A stretch of DNA of 41,191 nucleotides, taken from an uncultured Gammaproteobacteria bacterium. Lineage in GTDB: Bacteria > Pseudomonadota > Gammaproteobacteria > Arenicellales > JAANXG01. How positions within the stretch are numbered: the stretch's first letter is position 1; each line of letters begins with the position of its first letter. The position numbers were made by a program, and so were the translations under genes. The notes below the pieces were generated by a model. It saw only the letters and a program-made list of their open reading frames with translations. It had not been told where the DNA came from and searched no databases. Shown here piece after piece: positions 32,021 through 38,831 of the stretch. The DNA is taken from the NCBI GenBank assembly GCA_947259395.1, contig CAMYMN010000039.1, positions 1 through 41,191 of the forward strand, in the 5' to 3' direction.

Positions 32021-32578
32021 TTAGTCGGAAATCAATTGCAGAAACTCGGCGCGGGTACGTTCATTGTCGCGAAACGACCCCAACATCATCGACGTCTTCA
32101 TGACCGAGTTCTGTTTCTCCACACCGCGCATCATCATACACAGGTGTTTTGCCTCGATGACTACGCCCACCCCCGCCGCGTCCGTAATGGTCATAACGAC
32201 ATCCGCGATCTGCTGTGTCAAGGATTCTTGGATCTGCAGCCTGCGCGCGAACATATCCACGATACGCGCGACCTTCGACAAACCGATCACCTTACCGGTG
32301 GGAACATATGCCACATGGCATTTGCCGATAAACGGAAGCAGGTGGTGCTCACACAAAGAATAGAGTTCGATGTCCTTTACAACCACCATCTCGTCATTGT
32401 CGGACTCGAACACCGCATTGTTGACGACGTCATCAAGCGACTGATGGTAACCGCGGGTCAAATACTCGATCGCAGACGCGGCACGCATCGGCGTATTCTT
32501 GAGCCCGTCGCGGTCTAAATCTTCACCGATCCCGGTGATGATCTGCGCATAATAGTGTGCCAGCTTGTCGGTATTCAT
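32021..32578 (-). CDS. folE: GTP cyclohydrolase I
   Basis: This 185-residue enzyme converts GTP to 7,8-dihydroneopterin triphosphate, the first step of tetrahydrofolate (and queuosine) synthesis. The zinc ligands are in C76-E-H78-H79 (LCEHHLLPF) and the later cysteine in [13 protein letters not shown]-binding stretches [11 protein letters not shown] and RLQIQESLT are present, with the C-terminal [10 protein letters not shown]. Length matches the type IA family. ATG 32578 follows shortly after the dodecin terminator on the same strand, so it is likely transcribed on its own. Confidence 0.96.
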   Translation of the reverse strand: MNTDKLAHYYAQIITGIGEDLDRDGLKNTPMRAASAIEYLTRGYHQSLDDVVNNAVFESDNDEMVVVKDIELYSLCEHHLLPFIGKCHVAYVPTGKVIGLSKVARIVDMFARRLQIQESLTQQIADVVMTITDAAGVGVVIEAKHLCMMMRGVEKQNSVMKTSMMLGSFRDNERTRAEFLQLISD

Positions 32579-32597
32579 TTGTGCGTATCGCCAACAG

Positions 32598-32632
32598 CAA
32601 AAAAGCAGCCGGCGCCTGCAACACAGGCGCCG
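32598..32632 (-). terminator. Rho-independent terminator after the dodecin gene
   Basis: A perfect 9-bp stem cggcgcctg/caggcgccg (32610-32618 and 32624-32632) with a 5-nt loop is followed, on the minus strand, by a T-rich run (32599-32604). It ends transcription 17 nt past the dodecin stop and 20 nt before folE. Confidence 0.85.
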
Positions 32633-32648
32633 TTGCCTAGACTCAGGG

Positions 32649-32855
32649 TTAGTCAGTTAAAACAAACGTAACCTTCAGCTTGACGCGATACTCGGTTATC
32701 TTTCCTTTGGCGTCGACAACAACGCTCTGATCTTTGACCCATGCGCCCTTCACTTTCTTCAAGGTTTTAGTCGCGCGGCGCATGCCGACCCGCACTGCGT
32801 CATCAAAACCTTTCGCGGAAGATGCAATGATCTCGGTTACCCGTGCTACTGCCAT
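32649..32855 (-). CDS. dodecin, flavin-binding storage protein
   Basis: This 68-residue protein has the dodecin fold (one helix on a three-stranded sheet) and assembles into a dodecamer that binds flavins. The pattern [35 protein letters not shown] and the last strand [11 protein letters not shown] are characteristic. ATG 32855 has AAGGAGGT-like sequence upstream on the minus strand (from cctccttt at 32871). It has its own terminator. Confidence 0.93.
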   Translation of the reverse strand: MAVARVTEIIASSAKGFDDAVRVGMRRATKTLKKVKGAWVKDQSVVVDAKGKITEYRVKLKVTFVLTD

Positions 32856-33003
32856 GATTACCTCCTTTGGTATTGGTTAACACTCATGCCCGGCGCACGA
32901 GCGTCAGTACGACATGTTTTTTTACCGTTGGTACTTTAATGCTTCACAGCTGAAAAAGAAAATACATTCACCTCAGTGTCGCAAGTCTCGTCCGAATAGC
33001 GCC

Positions 33004-33264
33004 TTAGGGTGCAATTTCTGCTTCCATAGACCAGATGGTTAAAATGACCCCAATTAATACCAGAGTCACCACCGCCCGGAATGCGTGGTGACGCAACTGC
33101 CTGTGTCTCGCAAGCTTACGCGCCAACCCGGGAGCCGGAGAATCCTTTGTTTGATCTTGCGCGCGCCAATCGATGCCTAATAACCAGGCGGCGATCCAAC
33201 CAATTAAGATGCCGATCGAAAGCCACATTCCGTCCATGCTCATAACTCTACCGGTTTCGTTCAC
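33004..33264 (-). CDS. small membrane protein, function unknown
   Basis: This 86-residue protein, or 79 if ATG 33243 and not GTG 33264 is used, has two hydrophobic helices (MWLSIGILIGWIAAWLLGI and AFRAVVTLVLIGVILTIW) separated by a basic loop (ARKLARHRQLRHH). No family is recognised. The GTG has a better ribosome-binding site (GGGGTGA) than the ATG. The regular helix-loop-helix pattern supports a real gene, but there is no other evidence. Confidence 0.5.
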   Translation of the reverse strand: MNETGRVMSMDGMWLSIGILIGWIAAWLLGIDWRAQDQTKDSPAPGLARKLARHRQLRHHAFRAVVTLVLIGVILTIWSMEAEIAP

Positions 33265-33437
33265 TCACCCCAATATCGGCGCGCAACAATCGCAGTGTGG
33301 CTTTGCAAAGTTTTGTAAACGCACGCTCAAAACCGTCCCGTCCACCGTTCGGCATATTCCTAATTCCGATATAAACGGGGTAGTATCAGCGCCGACGTTT
33401 AGCAAAAACAAACCACCCTAGAGGAGATCTAAAAAGA

Positions 33438-33845
33438 ATGGCGAAATCCATTGAAGCGCTCGAAGGCATCGGCCCTAGCTACGGCGCGAAACTGCGCGCA
33501 GTCGGGTGCGGGTCACCCGACAAACTGCTCCGAGGCGGCGCCACCCGCAAAGGCAGGCGAGAAATCGCCGCGAAGACCGGAATCAGAGAGGCGGTGATCC
33601 TGCGCTGCGTAAATATGGCCGACCTGTTTCGCATCAAAGGCGTGGCCACGCAGTACGCCGAATTACTCGAAGCCGCCGGCGTAGATACGGTCAAAGAACT
33701 CAAGAATCGCAATGCCAAAAACCTTACCCAAGCGATGAGCGACATCAATGCGAAGAAAAAATTAGTGCGTCAGGTTCCCAACGAAAAGATGGTGGCGGCG
33801 TGGGTGGCGCATGCAAAGAAGCTCAAAGCCGGCGTCAGCTATTGA
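33438..33845 (+). CDS. DUF4332 helix-hairpin-helix protein
   Basis: This 135-residue protein has two helix-hairpin-helix-like units: IEALEGIGPSYGAKLRAVG at the start and MADLFRIKGVATQYAELLEAAGV from ~61, the pattern of DUF4332. Such HhH repeats often bind DNA or mediate protein contacts; the function of this family is not known. The start has a good ribosome-binding site (GAGGAG at 33421-33426, 11 nt before ATG). It is 113 nt upstream of the DUF937 gene on the same strand. Confidence 0.85.
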   Translation: MAKSIEALEGIGPSYGAKLRAVGCGSPDKLLRGGATRKGRREIAAKTGIREAVILRCVNMADLFRIKGVATQYAELLEAAGVDTVKELKNRNAKNLTQAMSDINAKKKLVRQVPNEKMVAAWVAHAKKLKAGVSY

Positions 33846-33888
33846 CGCGCAATACGCAAATCTGGACCGCATATTTACGATTTTTTAC

Positions 33889-33904
33889 TTGGTGTACGCA
33901 CCAA
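33889..33904 (+). terminator. weak hairpin between the DUF4332 and DUF937 genes
   Basis: A perfect 6-bp stem ttggtg/caccaa with a TACG loop follows a T-rich stretch (33881-33886). There is no T-run after it, so it is at best a weak stop or an mRNA end-protecting hairpin. Confidence 0.3.
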
Positions 33905-33958
33905 ATTCTTTGACAATAGCGGGAATTGATAACCGATATTTTTCTTAGGAGTAGGTAA

Positions 33959-34543
33959 ATGAATATTTTGAACCAGATTCTCGGCGCCGGAAACGGCCAG
34001 GTCCTCGATCGGCTGGGCGGACAGGTCGGACTCGATCGCCAGCAGACCCAAAGCGCCCTCGGCAGCCTGCTACCGGCGTTGACCGGCGGCATCAAGCGCA
34101 ACATGACCAGCGAAGAGAACCTCGGTTCGCTGATGTCGGCCCTCAACAGCGGCAACCACCAACGTTACATCGATGAGCCCGAGTGCCTCGGTGAGCAATC
34201 CAGTATCGACGACGGCAACGGCATTCTCGGTCACATTCTCGGCGGCAAGGAGCAAAGCCGTCAGGTCGCCGCGCAAGCCGCTCAGTCCACCGGCTTGGAT
34301 ATCGGTATCTTGAAGAAGATGCTGCCCATGGTCGCCGGTTTGGCGATGGGCTCGGTGAGCAAGCAGGCGTCATCCTCGGGCGTACTCAACCAGATGCAGG
34401 GCGGTGGTGGCATTGGCGATGTATTGAGCCAACTGCGCGGCAGCGGCGGGTCACAGCTCAGCGGTCTGGCCTCGTTTCTGGACATGGATGGCGATGGATC
34501 GGTCGCCGATGATGTGCTGGGACTGGCCAAGAAATTTCTCTAA
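33959..34543 (+). CDS. DUF937 (YidB-like) protein
   Basis: This 194-residue protein starts MNILNQILGAGNGQVLDRLGGQVGL, the usual DUF937 beginning. Glycine-rich helical repeats follow (SALGSLLPALTGGI, LKKMLPMVAGLAMGSVSKQ). The tail is a calcium-loop-like DMDGDGSVADDVLGLAKKFL, common in this family. There is no signal peptide. The function is unknown; YidB-like proteins are widespread and non-essential. The ribosome-binding site AGGAGTAGG precedes the ATG. Confidence 0.85.
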   Translation: MNILNQILGAGNGQVLDRLGGQVGLDRQQTQSALGSLLPALTGGIKRNMTSEENLGSLMSALNSGNHQRYIDEPECLGEQSSIDDGNGILGHILGGKEQSRQVAAQAAQSTGLDIGILKKMLPMVAGLAMGSVSKQASSSGVLNQMQGGGGIGDVLSQLRGSGGSQLSGLASFLDMDGDGSVADDVLGLAKKFL

Positions 34544-34599
34544 AAGACTGCGGTCATTGTGAGGCCCATACGGCTTGGCTCAAGACACGCTTCTACAAT

Positions 34600-34699
34600 T
34601 GTCATCCTGAAGCCGCTAGCGGCTGAAGGATCTCACCCCGTTCACAGTCACCGCCACAATCCAACTGTGTTGAGATTTCTCACTGCGGTCGGAATGACA
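34600..34699. repeat. dispersed repeat family A, uninterrupted copy
   Basis: It starts gtcatcctga and contains a palindrome ccgctagcgg, then gaaggatctcac and ctcactgcggtcggaatgac. This copy shows how the repeat reads without the IS110 insertion seen at 1159-2470. Confidence 0.65.
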
Positions 34700-34737
34700 A
34701 GAGCGAACGAAAAGGACTGAATCGAGCGAGAATTTAT

Positions 34738-34964
34738 GGGACCGTCGCCAGCAAGGTCGCCGGCGTCGAGCCTACATGGATGTATCCACGGCGCGTCCCG
34801 GAAGTTTTTCCTCGGTTCAACCCGCTCTAAACCACCTGAACACAAATAGCTGAAGCGAAGGAAAAGTTCCGGGACCGTCGCCGGCAAGGACGCCGGCGTC
34901 GAGCTTACATGGATGTATTCACGGCGCGTCCCGGAAGTTTTTCCTCGGTTCAGCCCGATCTAAA
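34738..34964 (+). repeat. family B repeat, two direct copies (34738-34831, 34871-34964)
   Basis: Each copy is 94 nt and runs from gggaccgtcgcc to ctctaaa/atctaaa; about six positions differ. Each contains a hairpin (cgccggc/gccggcg in the second copy) and the segment cggcgcgtcccggaagtttt. A diverged, split third copy is at 36316-36515. Confidence 0.85.
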
Positions 34965-34971
34965 ACCTTAA

Positions 34972-36168
34972 CTATATTTCCTGCAAATACTTTGCGAGAC
35001 GCGCCACCCCTTGTTCCAGATTTTCTTGGGTATTGGCATAGGAAAACCGCACGTGCTCACGTTGCCGGTAGCGGCCGAAATCCTTGCCCGGTGTGATCGC
35101 GACCCCGGTCGATTCCAACACATCCACAGCAAACGCATAACTGTCATCGGTAAACGCGCTGCAGTCAGCGTAGACGTAAAACGCGCCCTCGGGGGTCACC
35201 GGGACCTTGAATCCCAGTTCGCGTAACGCGGGCACCAGATAGTCGCGCCGTTGCCGGAATAAGTCCCGGCGTCGGTCCAGTTCGATAATCACATCCTTCT
35301 CAAACGCGCGCAAGGCGGCATACTGTGCCGGCGTACTGGTGGAAATAAATAAATTCTGCGCCAACTTGGTGATGCCATCAACAAACACCGACGGCATCAC
35401 CAACCAACCTACTCGCCAACCGGTCATACCGAAGTACTTAGAGAAGCTGTTCACGATGAACGCGCGGTCTGTGTCATACAACGCGGTGCGCACTTCGGAA
35501 CCGTAGGTAAGGCCGTGATAAATTTCATCGACAATCAAGGTGCCCTCCAATCGTTCCACCGTGGCCACGATGCGGGTCATTTCATCCGGCGGCACCGCGG
35601 TCCCAGTCGGATTCGACGGGGTGCCGATCAACACCGCCTTGGTCCGCTCGGTCCAAGCCGTCTCAATCGCTTCGGCGGTTAATTGATAACCCGCCGCCGC
35701 ATCACACGCGACCAGTCTGGGCACCCCCTCATAGAGGCGCACGAAATTTGCGTTGCACGGATAACCCGGATCCGTCAACAACACTTCATCACCGGCGTTG
35801 ATCAATGATCCGAAGATCAGTTGAAACGCCCCCGAGGATCCGGGCGTGACCGCCACCCGCGCCGGCGGCGGCCGGCACACCGGCGGATAGCGCGACGCAA
35901 TGCGCTCACGCAGCGCATCGATGCCCAGCGCCTGCACGTAACGCGTCTTGCCTTCGCGCAACGCCCGCATTCCCGCCTCCACCACTGGAGCGGGGGTCGG
36001 GAAGTCGGGTTCCCCTACTTCCAGGTGAATCACCGAACGCCCGGTATGTTCCAGCGCAAACGCCCGTTCCAGGATCTCCATGACATAAAACGGCTCGATC
36101 TCCCGCAACCGTGCCGCCTGGTTATGGGGCACCGGCAAAGCGCCCGGTTTGTCGTTATCGTCCTTCAT
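34972..36168 (-). CDS. class I/II PLP-dependent aminotransferase
   Basis: This 398-residue aspartate-aminotransferase-fold enzyme has HLEVGEPDFPTP at the start, Y-x-Q-A-L-G-I/LRERIA, GTPSNPTG for the carboxylate/PLP phosphate, VDEIYHGLTYG, and the PLP lysine in VNSFSKYFGMTGWRVGW. This is the AspC/AlaC-like Ialpha or Igamma group; the amino-acid substrate cannot be told. ATG 36168 is preferred over an in-frame TTG at 36177. No biosynthetic neighbour gives a hint; it stands alone between repeat-filled gaps. Confidence 0.9.
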   Translation of the reverse strand: MKDDNDKPGALPVPHNQAARLREIEPFYVMEILERAFALEHTGRSVIHLEVGEPDFPTPAPVVEAGMRALREGKTRYVQALGIDALRERIASRYPPVCRPPPARVAVTPGSSGAFQLIFGSLINAGDEVLLTDPGYPCNANFVRLYEGVPRLVACDAAAGYQLTAEAIETAWTERTKAVLIGTPSNPTGTAVPPDEMTRIVATVERLEGTLIVDEIYHGLTYGSEVRTALYDTDRAFIVNSFSKYFGMTGWRVGWLVMPSVFVDGITKLAQNLFISTSTPAQYAALRAFEKDVIIELDRRRDLFRQRRDYLVPALRELGFKVPVTPEGAFYVYADCSAFTDDSYAFAVDVLESTGVAITPGKDFGRYRQREHVRFSYANTQENLEQGVARLAKYLQEI

Positions 36169-36628
36169 TCCCAACAATCAAAGTGCAAGATCTATCATCA
36201 AAGCGGCTAGCCCGCAATGCGAGACTGAAGACTCGCGAAAAAACGGGGCCATAGTCAAGGACCCGGCAACGAATGACGTAAACCTTTTAAAACCAACTGG
36301 TTATTACAAACGGCCGAATCGAGGGAGAATTTACGGGACCGTCGTCCCGCCCTTATTCTCGCCGGGAATCCTGGACTGCCGAAACTCGTCATCTCCGGAA
36401 ACCGACGCTATGGGTGTCTCCGGTGTTTTGCTGTGAATTAAGGGCGGGGGAGGCTGGCGCCGAGCCTCCACGGACGTATTCACGGCGTGTTCCGGAAATT
36501 TTTACTCGTTTCAGCGCCGCCTGGACAGAGCCACTAATTCCGCGCAGGCCATGGACCCGCGACCGCGTGAGTGGTAAGTTTGACCGGTAAATACATCGTT
36601 TTTTCAACGCATCACTCGGAGAAGCGCC
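36169..36628. other. 460-nt intergenic region with family B repeat and upstream region of the TRAP operon
   Basis: No gene was found. At 36316-36350 and 36440-36515 there are the two ends of a family B repeat (cgaatcgagggagaattta, gggaccgtcg, and later acggcgtgttccggaaattt), split by ~90 nt of other sequence whose ends pair (cccgccctta at 36346 and taagggcggg at 36439). The operon promoter should lie in 36540-36610; TTGACC occurs at ~36580, but no convincing -10. The ribosome-binding site CGGAGAAG precedes ATG 36629. Confidence 0.55.
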
Positions 36629-37609
36629 ATGTCGTACAAAAACAAGTTCACCGTCTCACTCGTGGCCGCGCTGGCAACCGCCCTGTCGTTGTTTGCGGCG
36701 CCAGCGGTTAGCGCCGATACCTTTATCACCATCGGTACCGGTGGCGTCACCGGCGTGTATTACCCGACCGGGGGCGCGATCTGCCGGTTGGTCAATAAAG
36801 GCCGTAAAAACCACGGTATCCGCTGCTCAGTGGAAAGCACCGGCGGCTCGGTCTACAACCTCAACACCATCCGCGCCGGCGAGCTGGACATGGGGGTCGC
36901 CCAGTCCGATTGGCAGTATCACGCCTACAACGGCACCAGCAAGTTCAAAGATCAAGGCGCAAACAAAAACCTGCGTGCGGTATTTTCCGTGCATCCGGAG
37001 CCGTTCACCGTGGTCGCGCGCGCCGATTCCGGCATCAAGACATTTGCCGACCTCAAAGGTAAACGGGTCAACGTCGGCAATCCCGGTTCCGGTCAGCGTG
37101 GCACCATGGAAGTGGTCATGGGGGCGCTGGGTTGGAAGATGGGCGATTTCAAGCTCGCCTCGGAGCTGAAATCCGCGGAGCAGTCCAAGGCCCTGTGTGA
37201 CAACAAGATCGATGCCATGGTGTTCACCGTCGGCCATCCCAGCGGCTCGATCAAGGAAGCGACAACGACTTGCGACGCGGTCATCGTCGAGGTCTCGGGA
37301 AGCGCCATCGACAAATTGGTAAACGACAATCCCTACTACCGCCATGCCACCATTCCCGGCGGCATGTACCGCGGCTCCGATGGCGACGTCAAGACTTTCG
37401 GCGTCGGTGCGACCTTCGTGTCGTCCACCAACACTTCCGCGGACGTGGTCTACCAAGTGGTCAAGTCGGTGTTTGAGAACTTCAAGCAGTTCAAGAAGCT
37501 GCATCCCGCGTTTGGCGTGCTCGACCAAAAAGCGATGGTGAAAGATGGGTTGTCCGCGCCGCTGCACGACGGCGCTGCGAAGTATTACAAGGAAGCCGGT
37601 CTGCTCTAA
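36629..37609 (+). CDS. TAXI-family TRAP transporter solute-binding protein (first copy)
   Basis: The 326-residue periplasmic receptor has a signal peptide ([29 protein letters not shown]) and the TAXI signature start [25 protein letters not shown]. Two alpha/beta lobes follow, with [22 protein letters not shown], and [21 protein letters not shown] proteins deliver substrates, often dicarboxylates or other organic acids, to a fused TRAP permease driven by a sodium or proton gradient. The substrate is not readable. It is the first gene of a receptor-receptor-permease operon. Confidence 0.94.
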   Translation: MSYKNKFTVSLVAALATALSLFAAPAVSADTFITIGTGGVTGVYYPTGGAICRLVNKGRKNHGIRCSVESTGGSVYNLNTIRAGELDMGVAQSDWQYHAYNGTSKFKDQGANKNLRAVFSVHPEPFTVVARADSGIKTFADLKGKRVNVGNPGSGQRGTMEVVMGALGWKMGDFKLASELKSAEQSKALCDNKIDAMVFTVGHPSGSIKEATTTCDAVIVEVSGSAIDKLVNDNPYYRHATIPGGMYRGSDGDVKTFGVGATFVSSTNTSADVVYQVVKSVFENFKQFKKLHPAFGVLDQKAMVKDGLSAPLHDGAAKYYKEAGLL

Positions 37610-37622
37610 CAGACAATCCGAC

Positions 37623-37651
37623 CCGGGGGACACCGCCAGGTCGTCCCCCGG
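37623..37651 (+). promoter_or_regulatory. strong intercistronic hairpin after the first receptor gene
   Basis: Perfect 9-bp arms ccgggggac/gtcccccgg (37623-37631 and 37643-37651), no T-run behind. Such hairpins after receptor genes commonly protect the upstream mRNA from 3' decay, giving more receptor than permease. Confidence 0.6.
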
Positions 37652-37749
37652 TCCAATTGTCAGCACTTCGCAGGTGCTTCTCGTAACGGAGAAGCATGTT
37701 ACGCCCGGAGCGCGCACGCAGCACCGGTCGCGCCGCGAGAGGAGAGCCA

Positions 37750-38715
37750 ATGAGACACGCCTACACCACACGGGCGCCGACGTTGCTGACGCTCCTATTG
37801 CTCGCTTCGTTCACTGCGGCGGCGGAGCAGCAGATCATCATCGGCACTGGGAGCGAGGCCGGCGTCTACTACCATGCCGGGCGGGCCATCTGCCGCCTGG
37901 TCAACACCAAGGTCGAGGGTATCTCCTGCAAGGCGGTGTCAACGCCGGGCTCGCTGCACAATCTCAGTAACGTGCGCAACGGCGCCCTCGACGTCGGCAT
38001 CGTACAGTCGGACTGGCAGTATCACGCGGTCAAAGGCACCGGTCCGGTCGAGTTCATGGATGGATCGTTCGACAACCTGCGTGCATTGTTTTCCTTGCAC
38101 GGCGAACCGTTCACCCTCGTCGTGGGTCGCGACTCGGGCATCCGCCGCCTGGAGGATCTCAAGGGCCACCGGGTCAACATCGGCAATCCCGGGTCCGGCC
38201 AGCGGGCCACCATGGAAGTGGTGATGAAGGCCCTGGGCTGGACCAAAAAAAATTTTCTATTGGCGACCGAACTCAACGCCGCGGAACAATCCTTGGCCCT
38301 GTGTCTCGATCGTATCGAGGCCATGGTCTATACCGTTGGTCATCCCAACGCCTCGGTTTCCAAGGCCACCGGTCTGTGCGACGCCATCATCGCCACCGTC
38401 AACGGACCGGTGATCGACAAATTGGTCGCCGACAACCCCTATTACGCCTACACCACCATTCCCGGCGGTATTTATCCCGGCATATCCGAACCGGTGCGCA
38501 CATTTGGCGTGATGGCCACGGTGGTGAGTTCCTCGGACGTTCCGGCGGAGACGATTTACAAGCTTGTCGAGGCGGTGTTCGCAAACCTCGATCAATTCCG
38601 CAAACTGCATCCCGTCTTGGGCGCATTGGCGCCGGAGGGAATGACCCGCGACGGGATAACGGCGCCACTGCACGAAGGCGCACAAAATTACTTCCGCAGC
38701 ATAGGGCTACGTTAA
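37750..38715 (+). CDS. TAXI-family TRAP transporter solute-binding protein (second copy)
   Basis: The 321-residue paralogue of the first receptor has a signal peptide (MRHAYTTRAPTLLTLLLLASFTAAA), then [46 protein letters not shown] and EAMVYTVGHPNASVSKA. ATG 37750 has a strong ribosome-binding site (GAGGAGAG); an in-frame start at 37696 would put 18 charged residues before the signal peptide. The two receptors are clearly a tandem duplication, diverged through most of the ligand cleft, so they may bind different solutes and feed one permease. Confidence 0.92.
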   Translation: MRHAYTTRAPTLLTLLLLASFTAAAEQQIIIGTGSEAGVYYHAGRAICRLVNTKVEGISCKAVSTPGSLHNLSNVRNGALDVGIVQSDWQYHAVKGTGPVEFMDGSFDNLRALFSLHGEPFTLVVGRDSGIRRLEDLKGHRVNIGNPGSGQRATMEVVMKALGWTKKNFLLATELNAAEQSLALCLDRIEAMVYTVGHPNASVSKATGLCDAIIATVNGPVIDKLVADNPYYAYTTIPGGIYPGISEPVRTFGVMATVVSSSDVPAETIYKLVEAVFANLDQFRKLHPVLGALAPEGMTRDGITAPLHEGAQNYFRSIGLR

Positions 38716-38769
38716 CCCACATAGCGCACCAAGGCGGTAAAAGTGAGACCCGTAAATTGTTTGACCAAG

Positions 38770-38804
38770 AAAATGGAGTCTGAATCGAATTCAAACTCCG
38801 TTTT
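38770..38804 (+). terminator. attenuator-like hairpin between second receptor and permease
   Basis: Arms aaaatggagt/actccgtttt (38770-38779 and 38795-38804) enclose an inner stem tgaat/attca (38781-38785 and 38789-38793), about 15 pairs in all, ending in TTTT. It is AU-rich. It may partly stop transcription ahead of the permease gene. Confidence 0.5.
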
Positions 38805-38831
38805 CCCGGCCGCGACTAGGAACAATTTGTA

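Larger units (their letters stand above)
34544..34971. other. 428-nt intergenic region of repeats between convergent genes
   Basis: No gene was found. It holds a family A dispersed repeat (34600-34699, gtcatcctga to ggaatgac) and two direct copies of family B (34738-34831 and 34871-34964). The genes on both sides converge, so transcription stops for both must lie here; the GC-rich hairpins of family B could serve. Confidence 0.7.

Noticed and set aside
36827-37771. Long minus-strand frame opposite the first TAXI gene
   Set aside because: Shadow of the receptor gene; no signal, no motif, and the plus-strand protein is certain.
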